DNA of 20,810 nucleotides, from assembly GCA_031260235.1 (NCBI GenBank), contig JAIRKG010000140.1, forward strand, positions 1 to 20,810. The letters run 5' to 3'. Below are positions 10,868 to 17,972 of the stretch, piece by piece (the first letter of the stretch is position 1; the number at the start of each line of letters is the position of its first letter). This stretch comes from Dysgonamonadaceae bacterium (GTDB lineage: Bacteria; Bacteroidota; Bacteroidia; Bacteroidales; Azobacteroidaceae). The position numbers and the translations under genes were made by a program. The notes below the pieces were generated by a model. The model was not told the origin of the DNA and made no database searches. It saw only the letters and a list, made by a program, of their open reading frames with translations.

Positions 10868-11311
10868 TTAATTATTAACAGGGAATGTCCCTTTTACAGC
10901 TATACCCATACTTCGGGCTGTACCTGCTACCATTTTCATGGCAGATTCCAGCGTAAAACAGTTTAAGTCTCCCGTTTTATCTTCGGCGATGGCTTTTACC
11001 TGTTCCCAAGTAATTTCGGCCACTTTCTTGCGATTAGGCTCAGCCGACCCGCTTTTTTGTTTGCCTGCTTCCAACAATTGGATGGCCACCGGCGGGTTTT
11101 TGATGACAAAATCAAAAGACTTATCAACATAGTAAGTAATAATCACCGGCACTACTTTACCGGCCTTGTCCTGGGTTCTGGCATTAAATTGCTTGCAAAA
11201 CTCCATTATATTAATACCTTTTGAACCCAATGCAGGTCCTACTGGAGGAGAAGGGTTCGCAGCCCCTCCTTTAATTTGTAATTTTAGCTGTCCAGCAATC
11301 TCTTTTGCCAT
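10868..11311 (-). CDS. rplK: Ribosomal protein uL11
   Basis: The protein is 147 residues. It binds the GTPase-associated centre of 23S rRNA next to L10. The N-terminal domain shows [20 protein letters not shown] with [15 protein letters not shown] following, the classic L11 start. The C-terminal rRNA-binding domain contains the [12 protein letters not shown] signature ([12 protein letters not shown]) near its end. It lies 76 bp downstream of nusG, and the gap shows no convincing promoter. Confidence 0.97.
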   Translation of the reverse strand: MAKEIAGQLKLQIKGGAANPSPPVGPALGSKGINIMEFCKQFNARTQDKAGKVVPVIITYYVDKSFDFVIKNPPVAIQLLEAGKQKSGSAEPNRKKVAEITWEQVKAIAEDKTGDLNCFTLESAMKMVAGTARSMGIAVKGTFPVNN

Positions 11312-11387
11312 TTGTTGATAAATTTAGTTTATTTAATTCTTATAACTCAAAAAAGAATGAAAATCCAAAGAGCGTAACCTAATTGAA

Positions 11388-11927
11388 TTATTCTTTTTCA
11401 ACTTGCATATAGCCCAATTCGATTGGCGTCCCTCGGCCGAAAATTTTTACAAGTACCGTCAGTTTCTTTTTTTCAAGATTGATTTCTTTAACTTCTCCGT
11501 GGAAACCATTAAACGGACCGTAAACCACTTTAACTGTTTCGCCAATTATGTATTCAACGTCGAATTCTTCCTGTTGTTCCTGCAACTCATCAACTGTGCC
11601 GAGTATTCGGTTCACTTCCGATGCACGCAAGGGAACAGGAACGTTTCCTCCGAGGAATCCGATTATAAAATTGACGTTCTTCAAGAAATGTATGACTTCC
11701 CCCGTCAGAATAGCTTCAACAATAATATAACCTGGAAGGTAAGCTCGTTCTTTCAACACTTTCTTTCCGTTACGTTGCTGAAACACTTTTTCCGTAGGAA
11801 TCAAGACTTGAAAAATATAATCTTTCAAGTCTGATTTTCCGATCTCAACATCAAGATATTCTTTTACTTTATTCTCTTTACCACTGACGGAACGGAGCAC
11901 ATAAAATTTCTTTTCAATTTCAGACAT
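11388..11927 (-). CDS. nusG: Transcription termination/antitermination protein NusG
   Basis: The protein is 179 residues, the common length. NusG binds the beta' clamp to keep RNA polymerase moving and links it to ribosomes or Rho. The NGN domain covers about residues 6-112, with FYVLRSVSGKENKVKEYL at its start and RAYLPGYIIVE at 61-71. The C-terminal KOW domain lies at about 128-175 (GETVKVVYGPFNGFHGEVKE). The ATG is 7 bp after the secE stop, so the two are almost certainly co-translated. This is the housekeeping NusG; it does not look like one of the specialised UpxY-type NusG paralogs that accompany capsule loci. Confidence 0.96.
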   Translation of the reverse strand: MSEIEKKFYVLRSVSGKENKVKEYLDVEIGKSDLKDYIFQVLIPTEKVFQQRNGKKVLKERAYLPGYIIVEAILTGEVIHFLKNVNFIIGFLGGNVPVPLRASEVNRILGTVDELQEQQEEFDVEYIIGETVKVVYGPFNGFHGEVKEINLEKKKLTVLVKIFGRGTPIELGYMQVEKE

Positions 11928-11934
11928 GCTTTAA

Positions 11935-12138
11935 TCAAAAGATTTTTGAATAAAAGACTTTGACCATAGATTCAAAAATGAAGTCAATACCAAATACCAC
12001 AATCGCCATAATAAGGGAAGCTGTCATTACGACAATGGTACTACTTGCCAATTCCTGCTGGGTAGGCCAAGAAACCTTATGTACAAGTTCGTTATAAGAT
12101 TCTTTTGTATAATTAGCTATTTTTTTAAAAAAATTCAT
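11935..12138 (-). CDS. secE: Preprotein translocase subunit SecE
   Basis: This is the small essential subunit that clamps the SecYEG channel in the inner membrane. The short bacterial form is 67 residues from ATG 12136-12138. An amphipathic N-terminal helix includes KESYNELVHKVSWPTQQEL (about 12-30), the conserved SecE signature, followed by one membrane segment at about 31-57. An upstream in-frame ATG at 12159 would add seven residues, but it overlaps the 3' end of tRNA-Trp, so I prefer the inner start. It sits between tRNA-Trp and nusG, its usual position. Confidence 0.93.
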   Translation of the reverse strand: MNFFKKIANYTKESYNELVHKVSWPTQQELASSTIVVMTASLIMAIVVFGIDFIFESMVKVFYSKIF

Positions 12139-12156
12139 ACAAAAATTCTTTATTTG

Positions 12157-12229
12157 CACGGGTTGAAAGGCTCGAACTCTCGACCTACGGTTTTGGAGAC
12201 CGTCGCTCTACCGACTGAGCTAAACCCGT
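12157..12229 (-). tRNA. tRNA-Trp(CCA)
   Basis: The 73-nt cloverleaf has a 7-bp acceptor stem ACGGGTT/AACCCGT, anticodon loop CTCCAAA with anticodon CCA, and T arm GAGAG-TTCGAGC-CTTTC with one G-U pair. The discriminator is G and the 3' CCA is not encoded. It lies between tuf and secE, a common arrangement. Confidence 0.95.
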
Positions 12230-12235
12230 GTATTC

Positions 12236-12285
12236 AATTACGAATTACAACAAGTTTCACAACTCATAATTTGTAATTCGTAATT
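12236..12285. repeat. Inverted repeat between tuf and tRNA-Trp
   Basis: AATTACGAATTACAA (12236-12250) is perfectly complementary to TTGTAATTCGTAATT (12271-12285), a 15-bp stem around a 20-base loop. The right arm touches the first base of the tuf stop codon. On the transcript it would fold just after tuf. No T tract follows, so it looks more like a processing or stability element than a strong terminator. Confidence 0.6.
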
Positions 12286-13472
12286 CATTCAATGATTTCC
12301 GTAATCTGCCCGGAACCAACGGTACGACCGCCTTCACGGATGGCAAAACGCAACCCTTCGGAGCATGCTACCGGATAGATCAAATCAACCTTGATTTCCA
12401 GATTATCGCCAGGCATCACCATTTCTGTACCTTCCGGCAACGTAATTTCGCCCGTTACATCCAGTGTACGGATATAGAATTGAGGACGATATTTGTTATG
12501 GAACGGCGTGTGGCGGCCACCTTCTTCTTTCTTCAATACGTAAACCGAAGCTTTGAAAGAAGTGTAAGGTTTAACCTTGTTCGGGTGGGTAATAACCATA
12601 CCGCGTTTCACTTCGTCCTTGTCAATACCGCGAAGCAACAAACCTACGTTATCGCCGGCTTGTCCTTCGTCAAGAATTTTACGGAACATTTCAACACCCG
12701 TAACAACCGATTTCTTACCTTCTGCGCCCAAACCGATAATTTGAACTTCTTCGCCGGTTTTGATGATACCTGTTTCGATACGTCCCGTAGCAACGGTGCC
12801 GCGACCAGTGATAGAGAATACGTCTTCGACAGGCATCAAGAATGGTTTGTCAACATCGCGCGGAGGCAGAGGAATCCATGTATCAACGGCATCCATCAAC
12901 TCCATAATTTTGTCTTCCCATTCGGGAACTCCGTTCAATCCACCCAAAGCGGAACCTTGGATAATCGGAGTATTGTCACCATCAAATTCATAGAAAGAAA
13001 GCAATTCGCGCATTTCCATTTCTACCAGATCCAACATTTCGGGATCATCAACAATATCTACCTTATTCATAAAAACAACCAGTTTCGGCACATTTACCTG
13101 ACGAGCCAAAAGGATGTGTTCGCGCGTCTGGGGCATAGGACCATCTGTAGCAGCAACTACAATAATAGCACCGTCCATTTGAGCAGCACCGGTAACCATA
13201 TTCTTCACGTAGTCGGCGTGACCCGGACAGTCAACATGAGCATAGTGACGGTTTGCAGTTTCGTATTCAACGTGAGCGGTATTAATTGTAATACCCCTTT
13301 CTTTTTCTTCCGGAGCGTTGTCAATCGAATCGAATGAGCGCACTTCGGAAAGACCTTTCTTTGCCAATACCGTTGTGATAGCAGCAGTCAAAGTTGTTTT
13401 ACCGTGGTCAACGTGACCAATTGTACCGATGTTAACATGAGGTTTCGATCGGTTAAATTTTTCTTTTGCCAT
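12285..13472 (-). CDS. tuf: Translation elongation factor Tu
   Basis: EF-Tu is 395 residues. It is the GTPase that brings aminoacyl-tRNA to the ribosomal A site. The GTP-binding motifs are complete: GHVDHGKT at 19-26, RGITI at 59-63, DCPGH at 81-85, NKVD at 136-139 and SAL at 174-176. The second and third beta-barrel domains are present, with [13 protein letters not shown] and the C-terminal [17 protein letters not shown]. The stop is TGA. The gene follows four tRNA genes, the last of them 44 bp upstream, so tRNAs and EF-Tu are probably made from one transcript as in the E. coli tufB operon. Confidence 0.98.
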   Translation of the reverse strand: MAKEKFNRSKPHVNIGTIGHVDHGKTTLTAAITTVLAKKGLSEVRSFDSIDNAPEEKERGITINTAHVEYETANRHYAHVDCPGHADYVKNMVTGAAQMDGAIIVVAATDGPMPQTREHILLARQVNVPKLVVFMNKVDIVDDPEMLDLVEMEMRELLSFYEFDGDNTPIIQGSALGGLNGVPEWEDKIMELMDAVDTWIPLPPRDVDKPFLMPVEDVFSITGRGTVATGRIETGIIKTGEEVQIIGLGAEGKKSVVTGVEMFRKILDEGQAGDNVGLLLRGIDKDEVKRGMVITHPNKVKPYTSFKASVYVLKKEEGGRHTPFHNKYRPQFYIRTLDVTGEITLPEGTEMVMPGDNLEIKVDLIYPVACSEGLRFAIREGGRTVGSGQITEIIE

Positions 13473-13516
13473 AATTTATTTTTCTTTATAGAGTGAATAT
13501 TTTTTACTTATTTTCG

Positions 13517-13588
<72 letters not shown>

Positions 13589-13762
13589 AGTATATCAGTA
13601 TATAACTATTTATCCAATACGAATTTCACTAAAGTACCCAATACCAAGGAGATATACCGTGAAACCACAGCACCCAATCTTTTCTCTCTCTATCCAAAGA
13701 TTGTAATTATCTAAATAAACCAATGTAGTCATATTTTTTTTTTCAACAACTATTTTTCAAAG

Positions 13763-13835
13763 AGCGGAAGACGGGACTCAAACCCGCGACCCTCAGCTTG
13801 GAAGGCTAATGCTCTATCAACTGAGCTACTTCCGC
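13763..13835 (-). tRNA. tRNA-Gly(TCC)
   Basis: The 73-nt gene has a perfect acceptor stem GCGGAAG/CTTCCGC, anticodon loop CTTCCAA (anticodon TCC, reading GGA/GGG), and T arm GCGGG-TTTGAGT-CCCGT. No CCA is encoded. A spacer of 174 bp separates it from tRNA-Thr(GGT); that spacer has a run of twelve T (plus strand, about 13734-13743 and flanks) and no clear promoter. Confidence 0.94.
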
Positions 13836-13853
13836 AAATCAATATTGATCTCG

Positions 13854-13936
13854 TGGGCAGTGATGGATTCGAACCACCGAAGGCGTAAGCCAGCTGAGTT
13901 ACAGTCAGCCCCATTTGGCCACTCTGGTAACTGCCC
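13854..13936 (-). tRNA. tRNA-Tyr(GTA)
   Basis: The 83-nt class II tRNA has acceptor stem GGGCAGT/ACTGCCC, anticodon loop CTGTAAC (anticodon GTA) with stem GCTGA/TCAGC, and a long variable arm as expected for tRNA-Tyr. The discriminator is A. It lies 18 bp upstream of tRNA-Gly. Confidence 0.94.
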
Positions 13937-13942
13937 GTGGTT

Positions 13943-13999
13943 AATTACGAATGATGAATTTCGATTTTTTTCGTTGCCCTCTTACCGTAATTCGTAATT
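13943..13999. repeat. Inverted repeat between tRNA-Tyr and tRNA-Thr(TGT)
   Basis: AATTACGAAT (13943-13952) pairs with ATTCGTAATT (13990-13999). The same ten-base motif makes up the core of the inverted repeat after tuf. Confidence 0.5.
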
Positions 14000-14007
14000 G
14001 TTCCCCG

Positions 14008-14081
14008 AGCCTCTTGTCGGATTCGAACCAACGACCCCGAGATTACAAATCACGTGCTCTGGCCAACTGAGCTAAAGAGGC
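14008..14081 (-). tRNA. tRNA-Thr(TGT)
   Basis: The 74-nt gene has a perfect acceptor stem GCCTCTT/AAGAGGC, anticodon loop TTTGTAA (anticodon TGT), and T arm GTTGG-TTCGAAT-CCGAC. The anticodon stem has one T-T mismatch (CGTGA/TCTCG). It is the first gene after the cluster promoter. Confidence 0.93.
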
Positions 14082-14128
14082 AATACATCAAAGAACCACT
14101 TCAGACTATCTAAAATTTGAAGCGGGTG

Positions 14129-14160
14129 CAAATGTAGCACTTTTTTTTTTATTGACCAAA
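14129..14160 (-). promoter_or_regulatory. Promoter of the tRNA-tuf operon
   Basis: TTTG (14157-14160) and TACATTTG (14129-14136) on the minus strand are 20 bases apart, a full match to the Bacteroidota consensus. The start would fall near 14122, about 40 bases before tRNA-Thr(TGT). The -33 box begins 2 bases past the hpf stop codon, so the promoter is packed against hpf with no terminator between them. Confidence 0.75.
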
Positions 14161-14162
14161 TA

Positions 14163-14471
14163 TTATGACTGTTTTTTATAAATTTTCTTTTCTTTAAACT
14201 TTACGACCTGTCGTTCTAACTTTTCTACGCATTTATCAACCGATTCCTCGAAAGTATCGGCTGTTTCCTGTACGAAAAATTCATGACCTGGCGCTAATAT
14301 CTTTATTGAAGCATCTTTATTGGTAGCAGTTTCCGGTTTCATCATTTTCAATGTTACATCGGCAGAAACGATACTGTCATTAAACTTTGCCAGACGATTT
14401 ACTTTTTTTCGGATGAAATTTTCCAACTTTTCACTGGCTTCAAAATGAATTGAATGAATTGCAATTTCCAT
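14163..14471 (-). CDS. hpf: Ribosome hibernation-promoting factor, short form (HPF/RaiA family)
   Basis: The protein is 102 residues, the size of the short HPF/YfiA type that lacks the C-terminal dimerisation domain. Such proteins bind in the decoding channel of idle ribosomes and store them in inactive form. The N-terminus MEIAIHSIHFEASEKLENFI and the beta-alpha-beta-beta-beta-alpha layout, with a basic final helix (VEKLERQVVKFKEKKIYKK), fit the family. It begins 19 bp after the recombinase gene and is probably transcribed with it. Placing a hibernation factor beside tuf and tRNAs is common in Bacteroidota, though a functional link is not shown by the sequence. Confidence 0.9.
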   Translation of the reverse strand: MEIAIHSIHFEASEKLENFIRKKVNRLAKFNDSIVSADVTLKMMKPETATNKDASIKILAPGHEFFVQETADTFEESVDKCVEKLERQVVKFKEKKIYKKQS

Positions 14472-14490
14472 AAAAATCTCCTCTGTTTTT

Positions 14491-15381
14491 TTAAGCTCTT
14501 GGATGAGCCTGATAATACGCTTTTTTTAATTCTTCAAAAGTTATATGTGTGTAAACTTCAGTTGAGGAAAGGCTTGCGTGGCCTAATAACTCTTTGACGG
14601 CGCTCAAATCCGCCCCGTTATTCAACATACTTGTTGCAAAAGTGTGCCTCAACACATGAGGGCTTTTTTTTGATAAATTTCGAATTCTGGACAATCGTTT
14701 GTTTACGATACCATATATAATGGAGTTGGATAAAGCCCTGCCGTTTTTCCGGACAAAAAAGAAATTACCCTCCGGCGATTCTATTGTTTCACTCCTTATG
14801 TTAATATAAGACTGTAAAACATCCATCAAAGTATCGGCAAACGGAATGATGCGTTGCTTGTTTCTTTTCCCTGTTACTTTTATCGTTTTGGCTTGAATAT
14901 CAACATCGCCGTTTTTCAATCCAGCCAATTCGGCACAGCGAATACCAGTTGTGTAAAAAACGTCTAAAATGGCTTTATCGCGTTCTCCTTCAAAAGCGTC
15001 TTCGTTGTCCAAATCCAAAAGTAACTCTTTCATATCCGAATCTTTAACAAAATGGGGCAACGATTTTTCAGCCTTGGGTCCCCGAATGTTTTTGACCGGA
15101 TTGGTTTCAATATACTCGTTCTTGCACAGATATCTAAAAAATGATTTCAAAGAACTTAATTTCCGACTCACAGACAACGGAGAGTAATCGTCATTCATCA
15201 ATGAAACCACCCACCGCCGAATCCATACGTCATCAATCTTTTCCGGCTGAAATACAGCATCAACAGAATTGCCGAATACAAACTCTTTAAATTGGCGCAA
15301 ATCATTTTTATAGGATTCAACCGTATGAACGGAATAATTTTTCTCATACTGTAAATACTGTAAAAATAATTTTATCACCAT
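14491..15381 (-). CDS. xerC: Tyrosine recombinase of the XerC/XerD type
   Basis: The protein is 296 residues, the standard Xer length. Xer recombinases resolve chromosome dimers at dif. The N-terminal SAM-like DNA-binding domain covers about 1-90. The catalytic domain has a complete set of residues: Arg148 (TTGIRCAEL), Lys172 (GKRNKQR), His242 and Arg245 (HVLRHTFATSML), His268 (LLGHAS) and the nucleophile Tyr277 (STEVYTHI). The position between rpsU and hpf in a housekeeping cluster argues for a chromosomal Xer protein and against a mobile-element integrase. Whether it is XerC or XerD cannot be settled without comparison to the second copy, so the symbol is tentative. Confidence 0.88.
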   Translation of the reverse strand: MVIKLFLQYLQYEKNYSVHTVESYKNDLRQFKEFVFGNSVDAVFQPEKIDDVWIRRWVVSLMNDDYSPLSVSRKLSSLKSFFRYLCKNEYIETNPVKNIRGPKAEKSLPHFVKDSDMKELLLDLDNEDAFEGERDKAILDVFYTTGIRCAELAGLKNGDVDIQAKTIKVTGKRNKQRIIPFADTLMDVLQSYINIRSETIESPEGNFFFVRKNGRALSNSIIYGIVNKRLSRIRNLSKKSPHVLRHTFATSMLNNGADLSAVKELLGHASLSSTEVYTHITFEELKKAYYQAHPRA

Positions 15382-15401
15382 ATTTTTCTATTTTATGGAC
15401 A

Positions 15402-15431
15402 CAAAAATAAAAAGAATAATGAATCACCAAA
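15402..15431 (-). promoter_or_regulatory. Promoter of the xerC-hpf pair
   Basis: TTTG (15428-15431) and TATTTTTG (15402-15409) on the minus strand are 18 bases apart, just under the usual 19-21 spacing. The recombinase start codon follows 20 bases after the -7 box. Confidence 0.5.
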
Positions 15432-15457
15432 ATCTTTACCAAGAAAAACAGGATTAA

Positions 15458-15649
15458 TTATTCTTCAGCCTGATGTAATTTTTGAACGTAAACGGCGTGA
15501 ATCTTTTGTTTTCTTTTTTCAACAGACGGTTTGGAGAAAGCTTGTCTTTTACGCAACTCTTTAGTCACACCGGTCTTTTCAAATTTTCTTTTGAATTTTT
15601 TTAAGGCGCGTTCGATGTTTTCGCCTTCCTTTAATGGAACAATAATCAT
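15458..15649 (-). CDS. rpsU: Ribosomal protein bS21
   Basis: The protein is 63 residues, a normal S21 size. It is a very basic small-subunit protein near the 3' end of 16S rRNA. The sequence MIIVPLKEGENIERALKKFK and the following RKFEKTGVTKELRKRQAF are typical of the family. The start lies about 50 bases after a TACATTTG -7 box. The 76-bp gap to the recombinase gene holds a separate promoter candidate. Confidence 0.95.
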   Translation of the reverse strand: MIIVPLKEGENIERALKKFKRKFEKTGVTKELRKRQAFSKPSVEKRKQKIHAVYVQKLHQAEE

Positions 15650-15700
15650 AAATTTTACTTGACAATTAATTTTAAAATGTTGATCCTATATTTCAGGCGA

Positions 15701-15708
15701 CAAATGTA
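15701..15708 (-). promoter_or_regulatory. Probable -7 element of the rpsU promoter
   Basis: TACATTTG on the minus strand fits the Bacteroidota -7 box and lies 51 bases upstream of the rpsU ATG. No exact TTTG is seen at the expected -33 spacing; the sequence there is an A/T run. Confidence 0.45.
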
Positions 15709-15860
15709 ATGGAAAGTTTTGCAATAAAAAAATATTTTGAATTATTTTTTTATTTTGTTGAATTTTCTCATAAAATTAGAACATTTTAACCACAGGGCCA
15801 ACGCATTTAATTTTTAAGTAAATCAATAAGGGAGTCCTTGTTCCAAGTCACCTTGAGTCT

Positions 15861-16128
15861 TTATAGTACGTAAAGATCCCTTACAATGGTTTTTATTTGA
15901 GCAGGTTTGGCGCTATCTTTTCTGACAATAGCAAAATTCTCGGTAGCATGCCTTGCTCGGTTTCGTTGCTCATCTTCTATTTTTACCAGCGTAAATTTGT
16001 TGACGGCATGGTCGTATGAATTATATCAAATTCATATCCGGCTAAATTACCGATATTGAAATGTATTTTTGCCGATACGCCTATTTCTCCAGAAATACAT
16101 GGTTGGCATTGGTTGTCAAAATATCCGC
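15861..16128 (-). pseudogene. Decayed reading frame of unknown origin
   Basis: Two open stretches on the minus strand join through a single frameshift near 16020-16030. The upstream piece includes the protein-like segment GEIGVSAKIHFNIGNLAGYE. The downstream piece includes NKFTLVKIEDEQRNRARHAT and ENFAIVRKDSAKPAQIKTIV, then stops at 15861-15863. Neither piece has a good start codon, and the upstream end runs into the tRNA-Ser gene. I do not recognise the family. It fills most of the 15650-16133 gap; bases 15709-15860 show only AT-rich sequence. A chance open frame cannot be excluded. Confidence 0.35.
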
Positions 16129-16133
16129 AAAAG

Positions 16134-16218
16134 CGGAAAGAGAGGGATTCGAACCCCCGGTACGTTGCCGTACAACAGTTTTCAAGACTGCCGGTTTAAA
16201 CCGCTCACCCATCTTTCC
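16134..16218 (-). tRNA. tRNA-Ser(TGA)
   Basis: The 85-nt class II tRNA has acceptor stem GGAAAGA/TCTTTCC, anticodon loop CTTGAAA (anticodon TGA, reading UCN codons), a long variable arm with a GTACGGCAACGTAC hairpin, and T arm GGGGG-TTCGAAT-CCCTC. The discriminator is G and CCA is not encoded. Confidence 0.95.
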
Positions 16219-16228
16219 ATTGAAGGCG

Positions 16229-16259
16229 CAAAGGTATATGATTTTTCACCGGTTTCAAA
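16229..16259 (-). promoter_or_regulatory. Promoter of tRNA-Ser
   Basis: TTTG (16256-16259) and TACCTTTG (16229-16236) on the minus strand are 19 bases apart, a full consensus match. Transcription would begin only a few bases before the tRNA 5' end at 16218. Confidence 0.75.
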
Positions 16260-16274
16260 AAATGATTCGAATTA

Positions 16275-16306
16275 TTTGCCAATAACATTTTAATATCATA
16301 CATTTG
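16275..16306 (+). promoter_or_regulatory. Promoter of the nitroreductase-permease pair
   Basis: TTTG (16275-16278) and TACATTTG (16299-16306) are 20 bases apart, a full consensus match. The predicted start near 16313 leaves a leader of about 25 A/T-rich bases before the ATG at 16338. It is divergent from the tRNA-Ser promoter, with 15 bases between the two -33 boxes. Confidence 0.75.
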
Positions 16307-16337
16307 TCTTTTATAACTCAATTAATTAAAATTCATT

Positions 16338-16943
16338 ATGAACAGGTTATTTTTACTGATTTGCTTTTTTTTATGTTCGGTCGTTGTTGTATCCGGACAG
16401 GATGTTAAGTTGCCCGATCCCGTTAAAACCGGAGGGATACCGTTGAAGGACGCTTTAAGTAAACGTCAGTCCGTCAGGGCCTATTCGGACAAGGAATTGA
16501 GCACTCAAACGCTCTCCGATTTGCTTTGGGCGGCATACGGGTTTAACCGCGCCGACAAGCGGGTAGCGCCGTCGTCGCAAAACCGGCAGGAGATTGATTT
16601 GTACGTTGTTATTAAGGAAGGGATCTACCTGTATGACGCCAAAACCAATCAATTGCTGCTCCGCGCCAAAGGGGACCACCGGAAGGACGCCGGCTCGCAG
16701 GATTTTGTCGCCAATACGCCCCTGAACGTGCTTTATATCGCCAATTTAGACAAAGCGTCCAACCGTGATGCCGCTTGTATGGACTGTGGTTTTATTTCGC
16801 AGAATATCTACCTGTTTTGTGCTTCCGAAGGATTAGCAAGCGTAGTGAGGGGAAGTTTCGGCAAAGACAAATTGCATAAAATCCTTCAATTAACGGGAAA
16901 ACAGGAAGTATTGCTGGCTCAAACCGTAGGATTTGCAAAATAA
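16338..16943 (+). CDS. Secreted nitroreductase-family (SagB-like) flavoprotein
   Basis: The protein is 201 residues. Residues 1-20 are a signal peptide (LFLLICFFLCSVVVVSG then Q), so the mature protein is exported. Nitroreductase-fold features follow: RQSVRAYSDKELS at 43-55, the RxSxRxY motif that contacts FMN phosphate; PSSQNRQE at 78-85; and MDCGFISQNIYLFCASEGL at 148-166, the helix following the second half of the flavin site. The family carries out FMN-dependent reductions or, in the SagB branch, azoline oxidation. The substrate cannot be told here, and no peptide-modifying partner genes (cyclodehydratase, precursor peptide) are nearby. The next gene, an ABC permease, starts 12 bp downstream, so the two form an operon. 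An extracytoplasmic flavin enzyme beside a metal or cofactor importer suggests reductive handling of the imported ligand; that is inference. Confidence 0.82.
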   Translation: MNRLFLLICFFLCSVVVVSGQDVKLPDPVKTGGIPLKDALSKRQSVRAYSDKELSTQTLSDLLWAAYGFNRADKRVAPSSQNRQEIDLYVVIKEGIYLYDAKTNQLLLRAKGDHRKDAGSQDFVANTPLNVLYIANLDKASNRDAACMDCGFISQNIYLFCASEGLASVVRGSFGKDKLHKILQLTGKQEVLLAQTVGFAK

Positions 16944-16955
16944 GCCGCTGTTGCC

Positions 16956-17972
16956 ATGAAACACACCGTCCTCTACGGTATCCTGATATTATTGTTGACG
17001 GTATGTTTTCTAATGGTTCTCTTTACGGGTAACCTGTTGATTCCTTTACGGGAAATCCTGTGTATCCTGTTGACGGGAGAGAGCGCTACCGACGAGTGGG
17101 TGACCGTTGTTCGCGAGTTTCGCCTGCCTAAAGCCTTGACGGCGGTACTGTCGGGATGTGCATTAAGCGTGAGCGGGTTACAGATGCAAACCGTGTTTCG
17201 GAATCCTTTAGCAGGCCCTTTCGTATTGGGCATCAGCGCCGGATCAACACTGGGGGTGGCCTTAGTGTTGATGGGCGTGGCAGCAGCGGGATTTGCCGGT
17301 GCAATCGGGAACTGGACTGTCGTCCTCGCTTCGTTTTTGGGAGCAGGAGGGGTGTTGTTTCTGATTTTCTCCGTATCATTGCGTATTCGCGACGTGATGA
17401 CCATACTGATTCTCGGTATCATGTTCGGAAGCATCACCTCGTCCCTGATCAACGTATTGCAGTTTTTCAGCAATGAAAATCTGTTGAAAGCCTTTACCGT
17501 GTGGACGATGGGCAGCCTCCAGTCCGTTACCGGTTCGCAGCTGAAAGTAATGATTCCTTGCATACTTGCGGGGCTGCTGGTGTCGTTGCTGAATGTTAAA
17601 AACCTGAATGCGCTGCTGCTGGGGGAGAATTATGCGCGAAGCCTTGGCGTAAATGTTACCGTTTCACGTTTATGGATCTTTTTCAGTACGGGAATTTTGG
17701 CGGGAAGCGTTACCGCATTTTGCGGGCCGATAGGATTTATCGGCATTGCGGTGCCTCATATCTGTCGGATGCTGTTTCGTACAGCCGATCAGCGTACCCT
17801 GTTCTTTGCCTGCATACCGACAGGCGCTGTTGTGATGCTGGTCAGCGACCTGCTTTCAACGCTTCCGGGCAACGGCGCCGTACTGCCCGTCAATTCGGTA
17901 ACGGCTTTTATCGGTATCCCCGTTATCATCTGGATCATTGTTCGGAACCATAAAATATCGTCCCTGATTTAG
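16956..17972 (+). CDS. FecCD/BtuC-family ABC transporter permease
   Basis: The protein is 338 residues, the standard size for this family of importer permeases with about ten membrane helices, which take up ferric siderophores, haem or cobalamin. Signatures are GLQMQTVFRNPLAGPFVLGI at 74-93, SAGSTLGVAL just after it, CGPIGFIGIAVPHICRML at about 256-272 (the loop that docks the ATPase), and a closing GIPVIIWIIVRNH. The ATG lies 12 bp after the upstream stop codon. No ATPase or substrate-binding protein gene follows within the window; the next 537 bp have no convincing gene. The permease must use partners encoded elsewhere, or the locus has lost them. The substrate is not determinable. Confidence 0.9.
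   Translation: MKHTVLYGILILLLTVCFLMVLFTGNLLIPLREILCILLTGESATDEWVTVVREFRLPKALTAVLSGCALSVSGLQMQTVFRNPLAGPFVLGISAGSTLGVALVLMGVAAAGFAGAIGNWTVVLASFLGAGGVLFLIFSVSLRIRDVMTILILGIMFGSITSSLINVLQFFSNENLLKAFTVWTMGSLQSVTGSQLKVMIPCILAGLLVSLLNVKNLNALLLGENYARSLGVNVTVSRLWIFFSTGILAGSVTAFCGPIGFIGIAVPHICRMLFRTADQRTLFFACIPTGAVVMLVSDLLSTLPGNGAVLPVNSVTAFIGIPVIIWIIVRNHKISSLI

Noticed and set aside
12139..12159. Longer secE start at 12159
   Set aside because: It would overlap the tRNA-Trp 3' end and add residues not seen in short SecE proteins.
12480..13337. Long plus-strand open frame (285 codons) opposite tuf
   Set aside because: It is antisense to a highly conserved, codon-biased gene, and its composition is that of a shadow frame.
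16973..17563. Minus-strand open frame of 196 codons opposite the permease
   Set aside because: Shadow of the membrane-protein gene; the plus-strand frame has clear FecCD signatures.
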